Part shown: one piece after another, positions 1-6,538 of the stretch | How positions within the stretch are numbered: the stretch's first letter is position 1 | How the letters are laid out: the number at the start of each line of letters is the position of its first letter | Source of the DNA: an uncultured Bacteroidales bacterium | GTDB taxonomy: Bacteria > Bacteroidota > Bacteroidia > Bacteroidales > UBA932 | Direction of reading: 5' to 3' | Assembly: GCA_927798505.1 (NCBI GenBank) | Contig: CAKMNE010000084.1 | Coordinates: forward strand, 1-6,538 | Length of the DNA stretch: 6,538 nucleotides | Made by a program: the position numbers and the translations under genes | The notes under the pieces: generated by a model | Seen by the model: only the letters and a program-made list of their open reading frames with translations | Told to the model about the DNA's origin: nothing | The model's database searches: none

Positions 1-44
1 TGATGCTCGGTATGGTCAAGTGGCTCGAAAAAGTTACCGGCTAG
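1..44 (+). CDS. C-terminal end of an upstream gene (partial, unrecognised)
   Basis: From base 3 one frame reads MLGMVKWLEKVTG and then stops at TAG (42-44). Only these 13 residues are visible, so the family cannot be named. They look like the end of an amphipathic helix. The main support that this is a real gene end is position: a strong plus-strand intrinsic terminator begins 23 bases after the stop, as expected for the last gene of a transcription unit. The start lies outside the window to the left. The other plus frames offer no comparably placed stop. Confidence 0.5.
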   Translation, partial: MLGMVKWLEKVTG

Positions 45-66
45 GCTTAGCCCCAATAAAATCTCA

Positions 67-104
67 AGGATGGCTGCAAATACTTGCGGTCATCCTCATT
101 TTTT
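67..104 (+). terminator. Rho-independent terminator of the upstream gene
   Basis: Bases 67-79 (AGGATGGCTGCAA) pair with 84-96 (TTGCGGTCATCCT) as an unbroken 13-bp stem, counting two G-U pairs, closed by a four-base loop (ATAC, 80-83). Two bases later comes a run of six T (99-104). This is the classic form of an intrinsic terminator reading left to right. It separates the upstream gene from glpK. Read on the other strand, the stem is followed only by a broken T-rich stretch, so function in that direction is doubtful. Confidence 0.82.
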
Positions 105-114
105 GGTATATTTG
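83..114 (+). promoter_or_regulatory. Bacteroidota-type promoter for the glpK unit
   Basis: TATATTTG at 107-114 matches all fixed positions of the Bacteroidota -7 consensus TAnnTTTG. CTTG at 83-86 lies 20 bases upstream and fits the -33 element, whose core is TTG. Transcription would begin near 118-122, giving a short leader of roughly 16-20 bases before the glpK ATG at 138. That leader is A/T-rich and has no Shine-Dalgarno sequence, as is usual in this phylum. The -33 element lies inside the 3' arm of the upstream terminator and the T-run sits in the spacer, so the two elements are superimposed. No clear operator palindrome is visible. Confidence 0.62.
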
Positions 115-137
115 GGGTACACTAAAACTTTTACAAG

Positions 138-1619
138 ATGAAAAAGTACATTCTGGCCCTCGACCAGGGCACAAGCAGTTCAAGGGCCATAGTATTTGAC
201 GGCGAATGCAGAATCTGCGCAAGCGCGCAGAAAGAATTTACCCAGTACTTCCCCGAGCCGGGTCGGGTGGAGCACAATCCTATGGAAATCTGGTCCTCGC
301 AGGCCGCAGTGATAGCCGAGGCGATAAGTTCCATAGGCATAAACGGAAAGGACATCGCCGCGATAGGAATTACCAACCAGAGGGAGACCACGATAGTATG
401 GGATGCGGAGACCTCCGAACCGGTTTACAACGCCATAGTATGGCAGGACAGACGCACTTCGGAGTACTGCGACTCCCTCAAGGAGCAGAACCTGACCGAT
501 ATGATAAGAAGCAAGACCGGCCTTATCATAGATGCCTATTTCAGTGCCACCAAAATCAAATGGATACTTGACAACGTGCCGGGAGCAAGGCAGAAGGCGG
601 AACAAGGCAGGCTGCGCTTCGGCACGGTCGATACCTGGCTGGTATGGATGCTTACAAAGGGCAACGTGTATGTGACGGATGTCAGCAATGCCTCACGCAC
701 AATGCTTTACAACATCCACGAGCTTTGCTGGGACAAGGAATTGCTGGAGCTGTTCGGCATCCCGGAGTCTATGCTGCCGGAAGTAAGGTCCTCCAGCGAG
801 GTTTACGGGCACACCAAGACCACGATATTTGCACACGAGGTGCCTATTGGCGGAATCGCCGGAGACCAGCAGTCCGCCCTCTTCGGGCAGATGTGCACCG
901 AGGCCGGAGACGCCAAAAACACCTACGGAACGGGTTGTTTCCTGCTGATGAATACTGGACAGACAGCCGTTATGTCAAAAAACCGGCTGCTTACAACCAT
1001 TGCCTGGAAATTAGGCGACAAGGTCAGTTATGCCCTTGAAGGATCGGTATTTGTCGGAGGCTCCGTGGTACAGTGGCTGCGTGACGGACTCGGAATCATA
1101 CGTTCATCTTCTGAGGTCGAAGCTCTTGCAGCAAGCGTTCCGGACACGGGCGGCGTATATTTCGTTCCGGCGATGACGGGGCTGGGAGCCCCTTACTGGG
1201 ACCAGCACGCGCAGGGAATCATATATGGAATCAGCAGAGGAACCACAGCGGCCCACATCGCGAGAGCCGCTCTGGAAGGCATTGCATTCCAGACCATGGA
1301 TATCGTGCAGGCAATGGAAAAGGATGCGGGCACAAGTCTGTCCATACTTAAAGTGGACGGAGGAGCATCACGCGACAACCTTCTGATGCAGTTCCAGGCC
1401 GATATCATCGGAAGGGACGTGGAGCGCCCGCTTATTACCGAAACCACGGCACTCGGAGCCGCCTGCCTTGCCGGTCTGGCTGTCGGAATCTGGTCGGATC
1501 TTGATGAGCTCAAGCGCAGCCGACAGATTGAAAGGACATTCACGGCTCAACATTCGCAGCAGATTGAACTTGCCCGCAAGGGTTGGGCCGATGCAGTCAG
1601 GAGGGCATTGAGCAGATAA
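138..1619 (+). CDS. glpK: Glycerol kinase (FGGY family)
   Basis: Cytoplasmic enzyme that transfers the ATP gamma-phosphate to glycerol, giving sn-glycerol-3-phosphate and trapping glycerol brought in by GlpF. The 493 residues match the usual family length (about 500). The N-terminal nucleotide-binding fold opens with [10 protein letters not shown] (7-16). Glycerol-contact residues known from E. coli GlpK can be placed: R82 and E83 (in NQRETT), W102 (in WQDRRT), Y134, D243 (catalytic base, in AGDQQ) and F268. The second FGGY domain shows YGTG (263-266) and [10 protein letters not shown] (406-415). The ATG at 138 is chosen because the ATP-binding motif follows at the usual distance and the promoter lies just upstream. 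The loop before D243 differs from known regulated kinases (see findings). It is the first gene of a tight unit, 18 bases before glpF. No frameshift or missing core residue is seen. Confidence 0.98.
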   Translation: MKKYILALDQGTSSSRAIVFDGECRICASAQKEFTQYFPEPGRVEHNPMEIWSSQAAVIAEAISSIGINGKDIAAIGITNQRETTIVWDAETSEPVYNAIVWQDRRTSEYCDSLKEQNLTDMIRSKTGLIIDAYFSATKIKWILDNVPGARQKAEQGRLRFGTVDTWLVWMLTKGNVYVTDVSNASRTMLYNIHELCWDKELLELFGIPESMLPEVRSSSEVYGHTKTTIFAHEVPIGGIAGDQQSALFGQMCTEAGDAKNTYGTGCFLLMNTGQTAVMSKNRLLTTIAWKLGDKVSYALEGSVFVGGSVVQWLRDGLGIIRSSSEVEALAASVPDTGGVYFVPAMTGLGAPYWDQHAQGIIYGISRGTTAAHIARAALEGIAFQTMDIVQAMEKDAGTSLSILKVDGGASRDNLLMQFQADIIGRDVERPLITETTALGAACLAGLAVGIWSDLDELKRSRQIERTFTAQHSQQIELARKGWADAVRRALSR

Positions 1620-1637
1620 TCACTTAACACTATACCT

Positions 1638-2363
1638 ATGTTACTCAAATCCTGCCTTTTCGAATTGATAGGCACATTCATACTCATACTGCTCGGAGAC
1701 GGAGTCGTTGCAGGCTGCTGCCTCAACAAGACCAAGGCTCAGGGATCCGGATGGGTTGTCATCACCATGGCCTGGGGCTTTGCCGTTATGTGCGGAGTCT
1801 TTATCGCAGGTCCTATTTCTGGAGCGCACCTCAATCCAGCTGTTTCTCTCGGTCTGGCAATAGCCGGACAGTTCAAATGGGCCTGGGTGCTTCCGTATGC
1901 CGCAGCCCAGATGATAGGGGCATTCTGCGGAGCAGTAATGGTTTACCTGATTTACAAGGACCATTTCGACGCCACTCCGGACCCGTCAGTCAAGCTGGGA
2001 GTATTTTGCACGGCACCTGCCATCAGGAACAAATGGACAAACCTGCTGAGCGAAATAGTCGGAACCTGGCTTCTCGTGCTTTGCATCCTGGCATTTTCCA
2101 CAAAGGGCAACACCCCTGCAGTGGGAATGGGAGACCTTGGAGCCATTCCTGTCACAATGCTTATAATGTCCATAGGCATGTCTCTGGGCGCAACTACGGG
2201 ATACGCCATCAATCCTGCCAGAGACCTTGCCCCGCGCCTTGCACATTTCGTTCTCCCGATAAAGGAAAAGGGAGGCAGCGACTGGCAGTACAGCTGGATT
2301 CCCGTAGTGGGTCCGCTTGTTGGAGCCTCACTCGCCGCGTTATGTGGAATATTAATGTTTTAA
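1638..2363 (+). CDS. glpF: Glycerol uptake facilitator (aquaglyceroporin, MIP family)
   Basis: Inner-membrane channel for passive passage of glycerol and similar small polyols. The 241 residues show the MIP hourglass layout: membrane segments near 7-25, 38-58, 83-106, 134-154, 168-185 and 219-240, with two re-entrant half-helices. Both pore motifs are intact: NPA at 66-68 (in SGAHLNPAV) and NPARD at 192-196. Asp after the second NPAR is the mark of glycerol-type rather than water-only channels. By alignment to E. coli GlpF the selectivity filter is W46, G180, Y189 and R195; E. coli has Phe where this has Y189. Its place between glpK and the rhamnosidase gene (12 bases to the latter) indicates co-transcription. 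Import would be driven by GlpK phosphorylation. Other small substrates such as 1,2-propanediol or water cannot be excluded. Confidence 0.97.
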   Translation: MLLKSCLFELIGTFILILLGDGVVAGCCLNKTKAQGSGWVVITMAWGFAVMCGVFIAGPISGAHLNPAVSLGLAIAGQFKWAWVLPYAAAQMIGAFCGAVMVYLIYKDHFDATPDPSVKLGVFCTAPAIRNKWTNLLSEIVGTWLLVLCILAFSTKGNTPAVGMGDLGAIPVTMLIMSIGMSLGATTGYAINPARDLAPRLAHFVLPIKEKGGSDWQYSWIPVVGPLVGASLAALCGILMF

Positions 2364-2375
2364 TAAAATAACAAA

Positions 2376-4976
2376 ATGACTATCAAACTATTTACAAGCG
2401 CCGCTCTGATTGCGGCATCCCTGGCTGGAAGTATCTGCTACGGGATGGATCAGAAATACGGCGAACTCATTCCCGCCCTTGACGGGGCTCTCTGGGAGAA
2501 GTCCGAGTGGATATCCGCTGCAGACGCTCCCGTGATTACCGGCAAGATTGTCGGAGGAAACGAAAGGGCGGCAGACGGTGCAAGCTGGTTCGTATGCGAT
2601 CCGGTCAATGCTAAAAAGGTTGTCAGCGCGAAATGGATGACCACGGGACTCGGAGTATACAGGCTTTACGTTAACGGCAAGGAGATAGGCGAAGAGATAC
2701 TCAAGCCCGGGTTCACCCATTACGGCAAGACCAAGGTTTCCTTCACTTACGACATCACCGACGTCTTTGTTTGCAAGAAAGGGGCTTCAAACCGCCTTGC
2801 CGTGCAGTCCACCCCGGGATGGTGGGCCGACAAGATCGTCACGCCTCCGAACAACGAGGGTATGATTGGAAAGAAACCCGCATTCCGCGGCGTGCTTGAG
2901 CTCTGCTATTCTGACGGCCGCAAGGAGTATTTCGGCACCAACTGCAAGGATTGGAAAGCCGGCATCGCTGGTCCTGTAACCCACGCTGCGATATTTGACG
3001 GCGAGGAGTATGACGCACGTATTCTTCCGGGATATCTAACACCCGAAAAACTCGGCACCCCCGAAATAAACAGGGAATTTGAAGGTAAGATAGTGCCTAC
3101 GGAAGGAGCCGAGATCTATCTGCTCAAAGACATCGAACTCGCGCCACAGAAGATGTATGTCTGGGAAGAGGTTAGCGGCAACACCGTAGGGCAATACGGC
3201 AAGGTTGTCATCAAGCGCGAGTACTCCGACGGTGACGTAATCGAGCTGAACCCGGGAGAAAAGCTGGTCGTTGACTTCGGACAGAACTGCGCCGCGGTAC
3301 CCGAATTCGTATTCAAGGCTGAAGAGGGCACCGTACTGACTTTCCTGCCGGCGGAACTGCTCAATGACGGAAACGGAGCGGAAAGCCGCGGAATGGACGG
3401 ACCGGAGGGAAGCGTCCACAGGACAAACCTGCGTATTCCGGAATATGGAATGAAGGCCATATACACTTTTGCGGGAGACAAGGACTATGTCAGCTACAGG
3501 CCGGAATGCACTTTCTTCGGCTACCGTTTCGCGTCCATAGAATGTACTGGCAAGGTCCGCATCAGTTCACTGCGTTCAGTTCCGGTATCATCGATTTCGG
3601 AAGACCTGAGGAGAGGATTCCTGGAAACCGGTAACGAAGATATCAACAAGCTGATCAGCAATACCTTATGGGGACAGCGCTCGAACTATCTGTCCGTCAG
3701 CACCGACTGTCCGCAGCGAAACGAGAGGTTGGGATGGACCGCCGACACCCAGGTGTTTGCCGAAACCGGAACCTTCTTTGCCGATACAAGGCGCTTCTTC
3801 CACAAATGGATGAGGGATATGAGGGACACTCAGAACGAAAAAGGAGGATTCCCAGGAGTTGCTCCTCTGGCTCAGTATGGTGCAGAGCCTACCTCTATGA
3901 TGCGACTTGGATGGGCTGATGCCGGAATCATCGTTCCTTGGACAGTCTGGAAGCAGTTCGACGACGTTTCCATAGTGGATGAGAATTGGGAAGCCATGGA
4001 CAGGTTCATGCAGCACATCTACGATACCAAATACGATCACAAGACGCTCCTGGAAGAGAACGGCGACCGTCAATGGGCGGACTGGCTGAGCTACGAACCG
4101 CTCGAGAGCTGTTCGAGGAAGGCTTACATATGGGATAAGCAAGGCAACAGGCACCCTACGCCTGATGCGCTGATTTACTGGAACTTCCTCTCCGCCTGCT
4201 ATTGGGCTACAAATGCAGATATGATGAGCGATATGGCACGTGCATCCGGCAGGGATGCCGAACGCTATGCAAGGATGGCAGAAGAGGCAAGGCAGTACAT
4301 AAGGGAAAACTTCATCGACGACAAGGGAAACTTCCACTGCCAGATACTCAACACCATGCAGACTCCTGCCCTGTTCGAGCTTCGCACTGGAGTTGTGAGC
4401 GGTGAGGCAAAGAGCAATGTGTGCGCCCGTCTGCGCAAAAATATCGAAGACAAGGGCAACTGCCTTCAGACAGGCTTCCTCGGAACTTCGATACTGATGT
4501 CAACCCTTACCGAGAACGGTATGGTTGATCTCGCCTACGAGATTTTGCTTCAGCACAAGAATCCAAGCTGGCTCTACTCGATAGACAACGGAGCAACAAC
4601 AATCTGGGAGCGTTGGAACAGCTATATGCTTGATCAGGGTATGGGTCCCAAGGGCATGAACAGTTTCAACCACTATGCATACGGATGCGTTTGCGAATGG
4701 ATCTGGGAAACCGCTGCCGGAATCTCCAGCGACCCTGCTGAAGCGGGATTCAGACATATCATAATGAAACCGGTTCCTGACCGCAGACTCGGCTATGTCA
4801 AGGCCAGCTTAAATACAAGCGCCGGTCCTGTCAGCAGCGAATGGTGGTACGAAGATAAGAATTGGGTGTGGGAATTCTCCATTCCTGAGGGTGCCCACGC
4901 AAGCGTGACCCTTCCGGGAGAAAGCTCAAGCACCGCATTCGGTCCGGGACATCACCGTATCGAGAAGTCTCTGTAG
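2376..4976 (+). CDS. Exported alpha-L-rhamnosidase (glycoside hydrolase family 78)
   Basis: Inverting glycosidase expected to release terminal alpha-L-rhamnose from glycans or plant glycosides, probably in the periplasm. Residues 1-23 form a signal peptide (K4, then a hydrophobic core to G23), with likely cleavage before MDQKYG. Domains in order: an N-terminal beta domain of rhamnosidases (about 80-260, with YRLYVNGKEIG and DGEEYDAR), a second beta domain (about 283-400, with VVDFGQN), the six-hairpin (alpha/alpha)6 catalytic domain (about 415-775), and a C-terminal beta domain (about 776-866). The signature DCPQRNERLGWTAD (444-457) holds D444, the likely general acid E450, and D457. TTIWERW (741-747) holds the likely general base E745, and H766 follows 21 residues later, as I recall for the Streptomyces avermitilis enzyme SaRha78A (E895 and H916). 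Length 866 is typical. The ATG lies 12 bases after the glpF stop in an A-rich leader. No SusC/SusD pair or rhamnose catabolic gene is in view. Substrate specificity cannot be read from the sequence. Confidence 0.95.
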   Translation: MTIKLFTSAALIAASLAGSICYGMDQKYGELIPALDGALWEKSEWISAADAPVITGKIVGGNERAADGASWFVCDPVNAKKVVSAKWMTTGLGVYRLYVNGKEIGEEILKPGFTHYGKTKVSFTYDITDVFVCKKGASNRLAVQSTPGWWADKIVTPPNNEGMIGKKPAFRGVLELCYSDGRKEYFGTNCKDWKAGIAGPVTHAAIFDGEEYDARILPGYLTPEKLGTPEINREFEGKIVPTEGAEIYLLKDIELAPQKMYVWEEVSGNTVGQYGKVVIKREYSDGDVIELNPGEKLVVDFGQNCAAVPEFVFKAEEGTVLTFLPAELLNDGNGAESRGMDGPEGSVHRTNLRIPEYGMKAIYTFAGDKDYVSYRPECTFFGYRFASIECTGKVRISSLRSVPVSSISEDLRRGFLETGNEDINKLISNTLWGQRSNYLSVSTDCPQRNERLGWTADTQVFAETGTFFADTRRFFHKWMRDMRDTQNEKGGFPGVAPLAQYGAEPTSMMRLGWADAGIIVPWTVWKQFDDVSIVDENWEAMDRFMQHIYDTKYDHKTLLEENGDRQWADWLSYEPLESCSRKAYIWDKQGNRHPTPDALIYWNFLSACYWATNADMMSDMARASGRDAERYARMAEEARQYIRENFIDDKGNFHCQILNTMQTPALFELRTGVVSGEAKSNVCARLRKNIEDKGNCLQTGFLGTSILMSTLTENGMVDLAYEILLQHKNPSWLYSIDNGATTIWERWNSYMLDQGMGPKGMNSFNHYAYGCVCEWIWETAAGISSDPAEAGFRHIIMKPVPDRRLGYVKASLNTSAGPVSSEWWYEDKNWVWEFSIPEGAHASVTLPGESSSTAFGPGHHRIEKSL

Positions 4977-5012
4977 TGAAAGCGCAGGGGCCTGGAGAAC
5001 GGCGGCACACCG

Positions 5013-5948
5013 CTATTTTCCCACAGGGATGAGCGAGCAGTCAAGTCCTCTGGTTTCAAGCACATAGCTGCAGCCCTCGACTAGAGGCACATTGCGACCC
5101 CCGTGGCCTGCCGGAAACGAGTAGGCTACGGGGATTGCCTTTGGCAGCACGGAAAGAGCATTTCTGGGGCAGAAGCAGGTTCGGGAAAGCAGGGCCTCCA
5201 CCGAGCCGCAGGAGAATTCGTCCCCACAATCGGTGAAAGCGCCGCAAAGTACCCCTCTGACCCTGTCGAGGGCGCCGTGCAGAGCGAGGGTTCGGAGCAT
5301 CCTGTCGATGTTGTGAGCGCTTTCCTCTACCTCTTCGATAAAGAGTATTATGTCCCTGAATCGGAACGGATCGTAGGCACTGCCGGCAAGGGGCGCAAGG
5401 GTCGCAAGGTTGCCACCTACCAGCACGCCTTCGGCACGGCCGTCGATTCCCGGGATTGCCTGAGTCCAGGAATATTTCTGCGGACCCCCGCAAAGAAAAC
5501 TGCGCAGCAAATCAATCGATTCGGAATCTGCTCCATCCTTTGCAATGAAAGAACCCATGGCGGCGTGGAGGCTTTGCACACCGGCACACAGGGACAGGGC
5601 GTGGAGCGAAGTGATGTCGCTATACCCTATCATCCACTTGGGATGGCTGCTGAGGAGTTCAGGTCCAAGCAGATCCAGAATCTGAATGGTTCCGTAACCG
5701 CCCCTGGATGCCAGTACGCCCTTGATCCCGGGGTCATTGAACGCCCATTTCAGGTCATCGGCGCGCAACTCGGGAGCCGCGGAATAGCGATCGAGGAATC
5801 TATCCCTGGAATGAGGAGACGGGATTGCACGGAAGCCCATTCGTTCCACGGCAGTGATGGCAGCGTCAAATTGTTCATCATCAAGATGATAGGAAGGGCT
5901 TACAATAGCTATGCAGTCGCCCGGTTCAAGCAGGGAAGGTATTATCAT
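5013..5948 (-). CDS. LD-carboxypeptidase (peptidase family S66, LdcA/MccF type)
   Basis: Serine peptidase that in LdcA members removes the terminal D-Ala from murein tetrapeptides in the cytoplasm, during peptidoglycan recycling. MccF members instead cleave microcin C and related acyl-sulfamoyl adenylates. The 311 residues are close to E. coli LdcA. The N-terminus LLEPGDCIAIVSPS is typical and there is no signal peptide, in keeping with a cytosolic enzyme. The family's SRGGYG is at 81-86. The Ser-Glu-His triad is complete: S110 in GYSDIT, E205 in ILFIEE, and H282 in AGHGG. GGNL (178-181) is also conserved. The spacing resembles Pseudomonas aeruginosa LdcA (S115, E217, H285). The start at 5948 fits the conserved N-terminus. 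The gene converges on the rhamnosidase gene with a 36-base gap and is divergent from the CYTH gene. A recycling role is more likely than antibiotic immunity, as no microcin-type genes are present. Confidence 0.94.
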   Translation of the reverse strand: MIIPSLLEPGDCIAIVSPSYHLDDEQFDAAITAVERMGFRAIPSPHSRDRFLDRYSAAPELRADDLKWAFNDPGIKGVLASRGGYGTIQILDLLGPELLSSHPKWMIGYSDITSLHALSLCAGVQSLHAAMGSFIAKDGADSESIDLLRSFLCGGPQKYSWTQAIPGIDGRAEGVLVGGNLATLAPLAGSAYDPFRFRDIILFIEEVEESAHNIDRMLRTLALHGALDRVRGVLCGAFTDCGDEFSCGSVEALLSRTCFCPRNALSVLPKAIPVAYSFPAGHGGRNVPLVEGCSYVLETRGLDCSLIPVGK

Positions 5949-5996
5949 ACGGCAAATATCGTCAAAAAAGTGTAAATTCGCCTCAAATCATAATTT
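5949..5996. promoter_or_regulatory. Divergent intergenic region with weak -7 box candidates
   Basis: These 48 A/T-rich bases separate the minus-strand LD-carboxypeptidase start from the plus-strand CYTH start and must hold the nearby promoter elements of both. On the plus strand TAAATTCG (5973-5980) matches five of six fixed positions of TAnnTTTG, but no good -33 TTG lies upstream. On the minus strand GATATTTG (5960-5953) also matches five of six, with a TTTG 23 bases upstream, slightly too far. That box ends only four bases before the ATG, so its transcript would be almost leaderless. Neither is convincing alone. No Shine-Dalgarno sequence is present for either gene. Confidence 0.35.
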
Positions 5997-6467
5997 ATGG
6001 CAAAGGAAATCGAAAGAAAGTATCTTGTTTGCGGTGATTTTGAACCGTATGCTGTATCTTCCGTGCACATATGTCAGGGGTATCTCAACCCGGATCCGGA
6101 CAGAACGGTAAGGGTGAGGGTAAAAGGCGATGAGGCATTCATCTGCGTCAAAGGCAGGAACAATGGCATCAGCCGTTTCGAGTGGGAACATCGCATCCCT
6201 AAGGAAGATGCCCTCAGCCTGCTGCCGCTATGCGGTCCGGGAGTGATTGACAAGATACGATACATTGTGCCTTTCAAGGGACACGACTGGGAGGTTGACA
6301 GGTTCTTCGGGGACAACGAAGGCCTCATTCTCGCCGAGTTGGAACTCAGGTCGGAGGATGAGACCTTTGAATTGCCGTCGTGGATAGGAAAGGAAGTGAG
6401 CCTTGACAGCAGATATTTCAATTCCAGTCTTGCCCTTGATCCTTACTGCAACTGGAAGGACAGGTAA
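5997..6467 (+). CDS. CYTH-domain protein, probable inorganic triphosphatase
   Basis: Small cytoplasmic protein of the CYTH (triphosphate tunnel metalloenzyme) family. Its members hydrolyse inorganic tripolyphosphate or thiamine triphosphate; a few make cAMP. At 156 residues it is about one CYTH domain, like the short bacterial triphosphatases such as Nitrosomonas europaea NeuTTM. The ExExK metal-binding signature is at the very N-terminus (E4, E6, K8, in EIERKYLV). Alternating charged tunnel residues follow in order: R39 and R41 (VRVRV), K52, E62 and E64 (FEWEH), K86 and R88 (DKIRY), E99 and D101 (WEVDRF), E114 and E116 (AELEL). The start at 5997 puts the signature at residue 4, as in close relatives. 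Triphosphatase is more likely than class IV adenylate cyclase given the short length, but the substrate is inferred only. It has no Shine-Dalgarno sequence and stands alone, with no partner polyphosphate gene in view. Confidence 0.95.
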   Translation: MAKEIERKYLVCGDFEPYAVSSVHICQGYLNPDPDRTVRVRVKGDEAFICVKGRNNGISRFEWEHRIPKEDALSLLPLCGPGVIDKIRYIVPFKGHDWEVDRFFGDNEGLILAELELRSEDETFELPSWIGKEVSLDSRYFNSSLALDPYCNWKDR

Positions 6468-6472
6468 ACCGA

Positions 6473-6538
6473 CTACTTCTCCATCCTGTCAAGGAAGCAC
6501 TGTATGGTGTTTTCCATAAGGCAGCATATAGTCATAGG
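6473..6538 (-). CDS. C-terminal end of a convergent gene (partial, tentative)
   Basis: Read from the right edge on the minus strand, one frame gives 21 residues, PMTICCLMENTIQCFLDRMEK, then TAG at 6475-6473. It would converge on the CYTH gene with a five-base gap. The stretch looks like an amphipathic helix and is plausible protein, but is too short to name. Another minus-strand frame also runs from the edge to a TGA (YDYMLPYGKHHTVLP), so the choice of frame is uncertain. No terminator hairpin is visible between the two stops. Confidence 0.35.
   Translation of the reverse strand, partial: PMTICCLMENTIQCFLDRMEK

Noticed and set aside
39..58. Imperfect palindrome GCTAGGCTTAGC just after the upstream stop codon
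   Set aside because: Only four or five pairs with almost no loop. It overlaps the stop codon and looks like chance; the real terminator is at 67-104.
1751..2371. Plus-strand open frame (206 codons) overlapping glpF in another frame
   Set aside because: The glpF frame has both NPA motifs and six membrane segments. The alternative is rich in Arg, Ser, His and Gly, as is typical of an out-of-frame reading, and shows no domain.
2376..2447. Lipoprotein signal on the rhamnosidase (Cys at residue 21)
   Set aside because: The three residues before C21 are G-S-I, which does not match the lipobox pattern L-[A/S]-[G/A]-C. An ordinary signal peptide cut after G23 fits better.
3666..4337. Minus-strand open frame (223 codons) inside the rhamnosidase gene
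   Set aside because: It is in-register antisense to the GH78 catalytic domain, whose plus-strand translation is clearly conserved. The antisense protein has no family features.
5001..5019. Possible terminator after the rhamnosidase gene: GCGG-CACA-CCGC hairpin followed by TATTTT
   Set aside because: The stem is only four G-C pairs plus one G-U pair, the T-run is short and broken by A, and it overlaps the stop codon of the opposing gene. It could contribute to termination but is too weak to annotate.
5103..5975. Long plus-strand open frame (290 codons) antisense to the LD-carboxypeptidase gene
   Set aside because: It is in exact codon register with the minus-strand gene and is open because that gene avoids TTA, CTA and TCA codons across this span. 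It begins at GTG, shows no recognisable motif, and the minus-strand reading has a complete S66 catalytic triad.
6468..6538. Plus-strand frame continuing open beyond the CYTH stop codon to the window edge
   Set aside because: The CYTH domain is already complete at 156 residues, and 71 open bases mean little. It gives no recognisable extension, and a convergent minus-strand gene end explains the region at least as well.

Overview
This 6.5 kb window looks like chromosomal DNA of a member of the Bacteroidota, most likely the Bacteroidales. Three things suggest this. The one good promoter has the Bacteroidota-type -7 box (TAnnTTTG) with a TTG about 20 bases upstream. None of the five complete genes has a purine-rich Shine-Dalgarno sequence; their leaders are mostly A/T-rich. 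The content is a gut-type mix: a secreted GH78 glycosidase, a glycerol facilitator and kinase, an S66 LD-carboxypeptidase and a small CYTH phosphatase. GC content is moderate, slightly above half by eye. Genus cannot be read from the sequence.

Layout. Bases 1-44 are the last codons of an upstream plus-strand gene, followed by a strong intrinsic terminator (67-104). A promoter overlaps that terminator (83-114) and should drive a compact plus-strand unit: glycerol kinase glpK (138-1619), glycerol facilitator glpF (1638-2363) and an exported GH78 alpha-L-rhamnosidase (2376-4976). These genes are only 18 and 12 bases apart. The unit converges with a minus-strand LD-carboxypeptidase gene (5013-5948). 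That gene is divergent, across 48 bases, from a plus-strand CYTH-domain triphosphatase gene (5997-6467). A probable minus-strand gene end (6473-6538) runs off the right edge. No stretch longer than about 100 bases lacks a gene, and I see no mobile element, CRISPR array, tRNA or rRNA.

How the genes fit together. GlpF lets glycerol or a similar small polyol cross the inner membrane, and GlpK traps glycerol as glycerol-3-phosphate. No glycerol-3-phosphate dehydrogenase and no regulator is in view. A periplasmic or exported alpha-L-rhamnosidase as third gene of this unit is the most notable feature. It may link glycerol salvage to rhamnose-containing glycoconjugates, or link the pore to 1,2-propanediol, a product of rhamnose fermentation; both ideas are inference. 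The LD-carboxypeptidase is a peptidoglycan-recycling enzyme and the CYTH protein a probable triphosphatase; neither has an evident link to the glycerol unit. All five complete genes look intact with their main catalytic residues present. This is mostly an ordinary region with a few details worth checking; I do not see a clearly new system.
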